A DNA stretch of 10,562 nucleotides from Spirochaeta sp. (lineage in GTDB: Bacteria; Spirochaetota; Spirochaetia; DSM-27196; Alkalispirochaetaceae): positions 1-10,562 of the forward strand of contig JAQIBO010000100.1 of the NCBI GenBank assembly GCA_027859055.1, read 5' to 3'. This document shows, piece by piece, positions 5,913 through 10,562 of the stretch. A program made the position numbers and the translations under genes. The notes under the pieces are model-generated. The model was not told the origin of the DNA. It saw only the letters and a list, made by a program, of their open reading frames with translations, and did no database searches. Within the stretch, counting starts at the first letter, position 1. Each line of letters starts with the position of its first letter.

Positions 5913-6785
5913 TCACGATTCAAGACTCCCAGGTTGATCGATACCGCCCAGCGGCACAACGGTGACCGCGTCGTCGAGAGAGTAGGTTCGGCTCCCGGGA
6001 TATACGATCCAGATATGGTCAAGCGCCAGGTCCGTCCGGACAGTCGCGATTGAGCGTGTCATCTTTGGAGCGTCGGAGAACTTGAACTCTGCAGCGTACC
6101 GTCGTCCCCGTCGCTCCCAGAGCAGGTCGACCTCGGCACCGGCGTGGGTCTTCCAGAAAAAAGACGTATCCATATCTACGCCGAGCGTTCTGGCCGTCTC
6201 TTCCAGGGCAAAACCCTCCCACGACGCCCCCAGGATCGGGTGAGAGATGATATCTTCTTCCGACTGCAATAAGAGCAGTGTGTGGAGGATGCCGCTGTCG
6301 CGAAGGTACAGTCTGGGGCGTTTCACCAACCGTTTTCCCGTATTGGTCGTCCACGGGCGCAACGTCCGGACCATGAACGTCTGCACAAGAAGATCGATCC
6401 ATCGCGTCACCGTCGGTTGGGAGACCTCCAGCCCCCGGGAAAGGGCCGCGTGGTTCACGATGCCGCCGTGATGATGGGCAAGCATCGTCCACATTCGTCG
6501 CACCGTCGGGGTGGGGAGTACTGCGGAAAGCTGCGGAATGTCCCGCTCGAGAAACGTCCTGATAAATCCGTGCCGCCAGAGCGCCGACGATCCGTCGTCC
6601 GTGGCGAGATACGACCTGGGGAATCCGCCCCGCACCCAGAGCCGTCGCTGATGCTCAGAACCGACATCGGAAAGGCGAAACCCGAGGAGCTCATGAAATC
6701 CGATCCGGCCGGCGATCAGCACTCCGCCGGTGTTCCGGTGGTGATAGCAAAAGGACAGACGACCGTCGTAGTTGATCGTTTCCAT
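5913..6785 (-). CDS. Truncated DUF4143/AAA_14-type protein fused to the start of an 'n-acetylglutamate synthase'-like gene
   Basis: Residues 28-290 match the C-terminal portion of the AAA_14/DUF4143 family: AGRIGFHEL, LWVRGGFPRSYLA, FLERDIPQL, a winged-helix part (about 105-140), RPRLYLRDSGILH and GASWEGFALEE. Full proteins have about 380-420 residues and begin with a P-loop ATPase domain; here Walker A and B are absent. Residues 1-27 instead match the 117-residue gene at 7603-7956 with 51 codons deleted (METINYDGR joined to LSFCYHHRNTGG). The frame is nevertheless intact. Near the C-terminus E218, D220, E233 and K235 form a D...ExK pattern like that of PD-(D/E)XK nucleases, so some activity could remain. 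The start at 6785 copies that of the donor gene; a TTG at 6800 is an alternative. Probably a decaying gene, but a functional chimera cannot be excluded. Confidence 0.85.
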   Translation of the reverse strand: METINYDGRLSFCYHHRNTGGVLIAGRIGFHELLGFRLSDVGSEHQRRLWVRGGFPRSYLATDDGSSALWRHGFIRTFLERDIPQLSAVLPTPTVRRMWTMLAHHHGGIVNHAALSRGLEVSQPTVTRWIDLLVQTFMVRTLRPWTTNTGKRLVKRPRLYLRDSGILHTLLLLQSEEDIISHPILGASWEGFALEETARTLGVDMDTSFFWKTHAGAEVDLLWERRGRRYAAEFKFSDAPKMTRSIATVRTDLALDHIWIVYPGSRTYSLDDAVTVVPLGGIDQPGSLES

Positions 6786-6798
6786 GCGGGGATTATAC
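6705..6798 (-). repeat. Internally deleted copy of the 'n-acetylglutamate synthase'-like gene start
   Basis: Bases 6705-6767 match 7723-7785 at 59 of 63 positions, and 6763-6798 match 7934-7969 at 35 of 36. CCGTC (6763-6767) is shared by both matches. Relative to the full copy, 153 bases (51 codons) are missing, exactly the distance between two CCGTC copies at 7781 and 7934. The match includes the TATAAT box and the ATG. Confidence 0.92.
6792..6797 (-). promoter_or_regulatory. TATAAT box 6 bases before the chimeric gene's ATG
   Basis: A perfect TATAAT on the minus strand ends 6 bases before ATG 6785, and there is no Shine-Dalgarno site. The box is part of the copied segment. No -35 was found at 16-18 bases. 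If it is used, transcription would begin at or next to the ATG. Confidence 0.4.
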
Positions 6799-6839
6799 AA
6801 GGCCTACGAAAAATCGGGTGCGACACGATTTCCAGATCT

Positions 6840-6868
6840 TTGTTATGCGCAAGCACATATGCTATCAT
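6840..6868 (+). promoter_or_regulatory. Predicted promoter of the third TA pair, giving a leaderless mRNA
   Basis: TTGTTA (6840-6845) and TATCAT (6863-6868) lie 17 bases apart. The -10 ends 6 bases before ATG 6875, so the expected transcription start falls on the A of the start codon. No ribosome-binding site precedes the ATG, which agrees with a leaderless transcript. Confidence 0.5.
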
Positions 6869-6874
6869 TGTGGT

Positions 6875-7333
6875 ATGATGATCGTGACGATCGATACAAA
6901 CATACTGTTCCAGGCGTTTTATTGCAGTACTGGTGCATCTCATCAGATCGTCAGGATGGTTCGATTCGGGGAACTTGAGATGGCGATCTCAGTTCCGGTT
7001 TTCCAGGAGTATCGAGACGTCATGTCTCGACCGGACAACAAAGCGATTCTCGGCCTCGATGACTTGGACATCGATACGATCATGGATTTTGTGGCGACTG
7101 TTGGACGAGTGACTCATATTTCGTATTCATGGAGACCGAATCTGCGAGACGAAGCGGACAACATGATTATCGAACTCGCTCGGGCGAGCGGTAGTGAATA
7201 CCTGATTACCAGAAATGTAAAAGACATGACGATCGGCTCAGACATGAAAAACGATGATATCCAGGTCGTGACGCCGGGGAATTTTCTCGCGCGATGGAGG
7301 AAGCGATGGGACAAAAACAGAGAAACACACTAA
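6875..7333 (+). CDS. Putative type II toxin, PIN family of COG1569
   Basis: This 152-residue PIN-domain protein resembles the 'putative toxin component, PIN family' group (COG1569), longer than ordinary VapC. The acidic residues are D7 (TIDTNIL), E45 (VFQEYRDV), D92 and D95 (RDEADNMIIE), and the last motif is LITRNVKDM, with N in the TRN position as is usual in this group. The frame is open to 6818, but the PIN fold begins at MMIVTIDTN. ATG 6875 or 6878 is therefore chosen, and the promoter spacing also points here. The antitoxin gene follows and overlaps by 28 bases, so the toxin comes first. A hand count of 6841-7140 gives about 47% G+C, well below the flanking genes, which suggests separate acquisition. 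Presumed RNase; the target is unknown. Confidence 0.87.
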   Translation: MMIVTIDTNILFQAFYCSTGASHQIVRMVRFGELEMAISVPVFQEYRDVMSRPDNKAILGLDDLDIDTIMDFVATVGRVTHISYSWRPNLRDEADNMIIELARASGSEYLITRNVKDMTIGSDMKNDDIQVVTPGNFLARWRKRWDKNRETH

Positions 7334-7590
7334 CCATCAGAGTTCCTGAAGAACTCAAGGATCGGATTGAAACAATCGCGGCACAACAAGGAGTCTCGAT
7401 CAATCAATTCGCGCTGTATGCGTTCACCAAAGAATTGGGCGAGATCGAATCGGGAAACAGTCTTCGGGACCTTCGCGCGTCGATCGACAAAAAACAGATG
7501 TTCGCCAGGATCGACGATCTGCTCGGCAAGGTCCCCTCCCGGTCGGTCGAAGCATGGGACCGACCGATGAGCGAGACGGACGCCGGATAA
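7306..7590 (+). CDS. Ribbon-helix-helix antitoxin of the third PIN toxin
   Basis: This 94-residue protein has an RHH segment NTLTIRVPEELKDRI followed by GVSINQFALYAFTKELGEIE (about residues 7-46), resembling HicB C-terminal-type and CopG-like DNA-binding antitoxins. A charged, probably flexible tail (about 50-94) would bind the toxin. ATG 7306 is preferred over ATG 7294 because GGAGG at 7297-7301 lies at the right distance from it. The gene starts inside the toxin gene (28-base overlap), coupling translation of antitoxin to that of toxin. It ends 12 bases from the convergent stop of the next gene, with no terminator visible. Being second in the operon, it may depend on coupling for adequate supply. 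Confidence 0.83.
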   Translation: MGQKQRNTLTIRVPEELKDRIETIAAQQGVSINQFALYAFTKELGEIESGNSLRDLRASIDKKQMFARIDDLLGKVPSRSVEAWDRPMSETDAG

Positions 7591-7602
7591 CAAGTCGGTG
7601 GA

Positions 7603-7956
7603 TCAGTCGGGGTCAATCACCTCTTCCACCTCCGAGGTTCCCTGCGACCGGTCCCCGGTCAGCCACTGCCACGACTCGTCCAGCACCAGCCGGTCACCTT
7701 CCCATCGCGGAGTAGACTCGCACCGGCCGGCCATCAGCACCCCGCCGGTGTTCCGGTGGTGATAGCAAAAGGACAGGCGCCCGTCAGGATGTACCGTTCC
7801 AAGGAGGTGTCCCTCCTCAACGGAACCGCCCGCGTAACGCCCCCACAGCAGATCGCCGGTCTGGCGATATTCAAATTGCGTCTCCCCGCTCACTTCCCCG
7901 CTTTCAGAGTTGCTCCGTCCCCGAAAACGCCGTCCGTCGTAGTTGATCGTTTCCAT
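7603..7956 (-). CDS. Small protein of the family commonly labelled 'n-acetylglutamate synthase'
   Basis: This 117-residue soluble protein has the hallmarks of a widespread small family: INYDGRRFR, an S-ESGEVS-ET-F-Y pattern, YAGG, a histidine-rich YHHRNTGGVLMAGRCEST, and a C-terminal SWQWLTGDRSQGTSEVEEV. Databases often call it n-acetylglutamate synthase, but no acetyltransferase (GNAT) motif is visible and the alternating hydrophobic pattern suggests a beta-rich fold; I regard its role as unknown. It starts 24 bases after the upstream isomerase stop, so read-through is possible, yet it also has its own TATAAT box. It lacks a Shine-Dalgarno site. Its start region is repeated, with a deletion, at 6705-6798, where it heads the truncated DUF4143 gene. 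Confidence 0.85.
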   Translation of the reverse strand: METINYDGRRFRGRSNSESGEVSGETQFEYRQTGDLLWGRYAGGSVEEGHLLGTVHPDGRLSFCYHHRNTGGVLMAGRCESTPRWEGDRLVLDESWQWLTGDRSQGTSEVEEVIDPD

Positions 7957-7969
7957 GCAGGGATTATAC
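7723..7969 (-). repeat. Full-length partner of the duplicated segment
   Basis: The parts at 7723-7785 and 7934-7969 are the ones repeated, in the same orientation, about 1.0-1.2 kb away at 6705-6798. The 148 bases between them (7786-7933), with one of the two CCGTC copies, are absent from the other copy. The two copies bracket the third TA pair. Confidence 0.9.
7963..7968 (-). promoter_or_regulatory. TATAAT box 6 bases before the small-protein ATG
   Basis: A perfect TATAAT on the minus strand stands 6 bases ahead of ATG 7956 with no ribosome-binding site between. The matching -35 region (about 7985-7992) lacks a TTGACA-like hexamer, so activity would need an activator or another sigma context. 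It sits directly after the stop of the isomerase gene. Confidence 0.4.
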
Positions 7970-7980
7970 CCCGGGTGGTC

Positions 7981-9423
7981 TTAACCGTGGTGAACGTACA
8001 GATCCCAATCAAGGTAAGTAGTGATCGCTTCTTCCAGCACAGGAGCAAAATGGTCTCTGGCCATTGCCACGTGATGTTCGAAGCCTTGTTTTGTCACGTA
8101 ACGCATGAGATCACGAACACCATCGATTCTGCACACGGCGATGCCACCGTCCATTGGAAACGGGTCGTCTGTGAACTCTCCCTCTCCCACATAGGCCCGG
8201 ATCGCGCCGAGTCGGTCATCCGTAGACATGCGTAAAAATGTGAACGGCCCAGGAGCGACGTGTCCCTTTATTGCGCCAAAACATCGCTCCCGGCCGAGGG
8301 TTTCCCCGAGGATATCGAGATTGGAAATCTCCACCTCGTTCCCCATAAAGCTTCTCGGGAAGTTGCTGCAGTGGGTTCCTACCACTTTATCCCGCTCGTA
8401 CCCGTAGTTGTTGTTCCAGTCAAGAAAACCCGGAGGGCTCCCGCCGGCGAGGGCAAGGGCGTACATGGAGACGACGCCGGTCACATCCACTTCACAGGCG
8501 CTGGGCATCAGTTTTTCACCCATCATGCTCATCGTGAGACACGTGGCGCAGCCGTAGTTGTTCTGCACGGAACTCCAGCACTGAATCGCGCTTGCATCAC
8601 ACTCGTTTTCTTCCATCCACTGTTCAACAGCGACGGAAAGGCTGACCTGTTTTTGTACGTTGGTTTCCACGATCGCATTGGGGATGCGTCCGTACTCCCG
8701 TACCTGCTCCATTTTCGCTTTTGCGGCGCTGGAATCGGTGTCGATACGCTGTGCCGCAGCTATGATCTCTGAAAGATCCACGGGCACCACGGTGATTCCC
8801 GTGGCCTGCAGGAGCTTCTCGCTGTAGCGGACTGTGTTGAACGGTGCGGGCCGGGCGCCGATCGCTCCGATTCGGGCGCCGGACAGGCCCTTGACGACCC
8901 GGCACACCCGCGAAAACCGGTCCAGGTCGGTGGTGAAGATGTCGCCGACGATATCGCAGGTGTGCTCAACCGTGTCGGTCCACGGGATTCCGTATTGATA
9001 GAGGTTGTTGGTGACGGAGATTTTTCCGCAGTATGCGTCGCGCCGTTGGCTGACACTCACCTTGTCTATTTCGTCGTTACACGCCTGAATGAGCACCGGA
9101 ACCCTGAGATCTGCCCGCGATAGCGTTTCTGCGATACCCTGTTCGTCGCCGAAGTTGGGGAGAACGACCACGATGCCGTCGATCTCATCGCGATGAGCTC
9201 GAAAAAACTCCGCGTATGCTTTCGCGTCCTTCAGGGTTTCCACGGCCCCGGTTGGCGTAGCGTCAGCTGGCGGTATCCGATAGTTGTATCCCAGCTTGTC
9301 CAGCTTTTCGAGTATTTCCTTCCGCGCCGTTTTTGCGTGAGCCGGGTTAAAAAAGCCCCGTGTGCCGACGAGAACACCAAAAGTAATCGCCCGATGAGTT
9401 ATTCGTCCGGTGTTGTGTGCCAT
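7981..9423 (-). CDS. L-fucose/L-arabinose isomerase family protein
   Basis: This 480-residue cytosolic sugar isomerase of the FucI/AraA superfamily (COG2407-like) would interconvert an aldose and a ketose with a divalent metal. The N-terminal part has Rossmann-like segments (FGVLVGTRGFFNP; DGIVVVLPNFGDEQG; ARIGAIGARPAPF). The metal and active-site region is seen as E311 in SACEVDVTG, D335 in FLDWNNNYG and the GFEHHVA histidines at 450-451, which correspond to the E, D and C-terminal H of fucose isomerase. Length is that of the shorter family branch, not of E. coli FucI (591). AAGGAGGGAG just upstream of ATG 9423 supports the start. The kinase gene ends 19 bases upstream, so the two form an operon: isomerase then kinase is the common entry route for an aldose. 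The exact sugar cannot be told. Confidence 0.88.
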   Translation of the reverse strand: MAHNTGRITHRAITFGVLVGTRGFFNPAHAKTARKEILEKLDKLGYNYRIPPADATPTGAVETLKDAKAYAEFFRAHRDEIDGIVVVLPNFGDEQGIAETLSRADLRVPVLIQACNDEIDKVSVSQRRDAYCGKISVTNNLYQYGIPWTDTVEHTCDIVGDIFTTDLDRFSRVCRVVKGLSGARIGAIGARPAPFNTVRYSEKLLQATGITVVPVDLSEIIAAAQRIDTDSSAAKAKMEQVREYGRIPNAIVETNVQKQVSLSVAVEQWMEENECDASAIQCWSSVQNNYGCATCLTMSMMGEKLMPSACEVDVTGVVSMYALALAGGSPPGFLDWNNNYGYERDKVVGTHCSNFPRSFMGNEVEISNLDILGETLGRERCFGAIKGHVAPGPFTFLRMSTDDRLGAIRAYVGEGEFTDDPFPMDGGIAVCRIDGVRDLMRYVTKQGFEHHVAMARDHFAPVLEEAITTYLDWDLYVHHG

Positions 9424-9442
9424 CCTGCTTCTCCCTCCTTGC

Positions 9443-10562
9443 TTAATTCTCGCTCCGCTTACCCGCGAGGACCTGTTCCACTGCCGTCTGCCAGCCTTCC
9501 AATAGCGCGTGGCGACGCGTCTGCTTCATCATCGGTGCAAAGACCTTGTGTGGCCGTACGCATTCCCGTAATTCCGCTTCGTCATTCCAAAAACCCGAAG
9601 CCAGCCCCGCGACAAAAGCAACCCCGCGAGCGGAAACTTCTTCGATCTCGGCAACGCGTACCGGGACGCCGAGAAGGTCGGAAAGGAGCTGCATCACAAA
9701 GCTGTTCCTGGAAGGACCACCGTCAACCATGAGAGTTGCAAGGTCAGAATCGGTGCCCGCGTTCATCGCTGACAATACATCAACAACCTGATACGCGATA
9801 CTTTCCAGAGCGGCGCGGATGATGTGATCCGCTGTCGTGGACCGGGCCATTCCGGTAATCGCCGCTCGTATTCCGTGCGCCCAGTGCGGGGCTCCAAGTC
9901 CGGAAAACGCCGGGACGAGGTAGACTCCTTCAGTGTCACCGACAGCGATCGCTCTCCGTTCAGCTTCGTCGAAATCCCGAAAGAGTCGGAGTTGATCTCG
10001 TGCCCAGCGAACGGTATCGCCGGTGTGGTGGATGTTGCCTTCATACACGTAGGTAATCGCACCCCTGGTGCCCCACCCGATAGAGGTGACGATGCCCGGC
10101 GCCGGTCTTCTGATTTCGTGTCCGACGTTCATCATCACCGATGACCCGGTGCCGAACGTTGTCTTGGCATCGCCCTCGGCAAAGCCGGTATGCCCGTACA
10201 GAGCGGCGTGGGAGTCACCCATTAGGCCGACGACTGGAACGGTTCTTCCGGACTGACGAAACCGATACCGGCCAAAACCGTCGTCGGCGTGGCGTACATC
10301 CGGCAGGCCAAGCGATTGCGGCAGACGAAAGAGTTCAAGCAGTCGCTCGTCCCACCGAAGAGTGTGAATGTTGAACAGGAGCGTTCTGCTGGCGTTGGAG
10401 TAGTCGGTCGCAAAGACTTTGTGATCGGTGAAGTTCCACACGAGCCACGTATCGATCGTCCCTGCCATCAGACTCCCGGCGTCGGCAGCGTGCCTGCAGG
10501 CCGGAACGTTCTCCAGCAGCCACTGAAGCTTGCTTGCCGAAAAGTAGCTATCGATTACCAGG
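9443..10562 (-). CDS. FGGY-family carbohydrate kinase, glycerol-kinase-like (5' end outside window)
   Basis: This is an ATP-dependent sugar/polyol kinase of the FGGY family. The frame is open to the window edge; 372 residues are visible and by comparison with E. coli GlpK about 130 N-terminal residues are missing. Numbered from the edge, DSYFSASKLQWLLENV (4-19), GTIDTWLVW, TDYSNASRTLLFNIHT, GLMGDSHAAL (about 112-121), TTFGTGSSVMMNVG, YLVPAFSGLGAPHW and an IIRAALESIAYQ segment all align with GlpK. E. coli GlpK contacts glycerol through Y135 and through D245-Q246 of GDQQAAL; the tyrosine and aspartate are kept here but Q is replaced by S (GDSHAAL), and the GTGCFMLMN of GlpK reads GTGSSVMMN. The isomerase 19 bases downstream also argues for a sugar substrate such as a ketose. 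A glycerol kinase label would be unsafe. Confidence 0.9.
   Translation of the reverse strand, partial: LVIDSYFSASKLQWLLENVPACRHAADAGSLMAGTIDTWLVWNFTDHKVFATDYSNASRTLLFNIHTLRWDERLLELFRLPQSLGLPDVRHADDGFGRYRFRQSGRTVPVVGLMGDSHAALYGHTGFAEGDAKTTFGTGSSVMMNVGHEIRRPAPGIVTSIGWGTRGAITYVYEGNIHHTGDTVRWARDQLRLFRDFDEAERRAIAVGDTEGVYLVPAFSGLGAPHWAHGIRAAITGMARSTTADHIIRAALESIAYQVVDVLSAMNAGTDSDLATLMVDGGPSRNSFVMQLLSDLLGVPVRVAEIEEVSARGVAFVAGLASGFWNDEAELRECVRPHKVFAPMMKQTRRHALLEGWQTAVEQVLAGKRSEN

Noticed and set aside
6282..6878. Plus-strand open frame of 198 codons opposite the DUF4143 remnant
   Set aside because: No recognisable domain and no ribosome site; the minus strand has unmistakable DUF4143 motifs.
6705..7969. 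Repeats considered as CRISPR repeats or insertion-sequence ends
   Set aside because: Only two copies, in direct orientation, both coding and of unequal structure; no transposase, no terminal inverted repeats and no regular spacing.
7756..8235. Plus-strand open frame spanning the small gene and the end of the isomerase gene
   Set aside because: It crosses two genes of the opposite strand and lacks motifs.
9443..10562. Naming the kinase glpK
   Set aside because: The substrate-site glutamine is replaced and the operon partner is a sugar isomerase; overall similarity alone does not justify the name.

Overview
The window is bacterial chromosomal DNA, gene-dense and GC-rich, with short intergenic gaps and good Shine-Dalgarno sites on most genes. 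It looks like a carbohydrate-utilisation locus whose two halves point toward each other, with a toxin-antitoxin (TA) island in the gap between them. The taxon cannot be fixed from the sequence. Ribose-type ABC importers with GntR/FCD regulators, PIN-domain TA pairs and the small 'n-acetylglutamate synthase'-like protein are often seen together in free-living sugar-fermenting bacteria, and Spirochaetota is a possibility; that is a guess.

Left arm (1-4376, + strand): the 3' part of a ribose/xylose-type sugar ABC ATPase; its RbsC-like permease; a hairpin that may end that transcript; a perfect 9-bp dyad in front of a GntR/FCD regulator; and, tightly spaced behind the regulator, a short-chain dehydrogenase and a TIM-barrel sugar isomerase/epimerase. 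The likely logic is import of a sugar or polyol, oxidation, isomerisation and ligand-controlled expression.

Middle (about 4380-7970): a TA and rearrangement island. It holds a Phd/YefM-like antitoxin with a PIN toxin (- strand), a divergent ribbon-helix-helix antitoxin with a second PIN toxin (+), a DUF4143-type ATPase remnant lacking its ATPase domain (-), a third PIN toxin with its RHH antitoxin in toxin-first order (+, visibly poorer in G+C), and an intact 117-residue 'n-acetylglutamate synthase'-like gene (-). The ATPase remnant starts with an internally deleted second copy of the first codons of that 117-residue gene. The two joins fall at short shared sequences (CCGTC and GCCGGCCGG), so the rearrangement can be read base by base.

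Right arm (7981-10562, - strand): a glycerol-kinase-like FGGY sugar kinase, cut by the window edge, followed 19 bases later by an L-fucose/L-arabinose isomerase-family protein. Isomerase plus kinase is the usual first pair of steps for an aldose, so this arm probably feeds the same or a related sugar into central metabolism.

Most notable are the chimeric ATPase gene and its repeat architecture, three genes with a -10-like hexamer exactly 6 bases before ATG and no Shine-Dalgarno site (possible leaderless starts), and the concentration of PIN toxins with different antitoxin partners. No rRNA, tRNA, CRISPR array, transposase or integrase was recognised.
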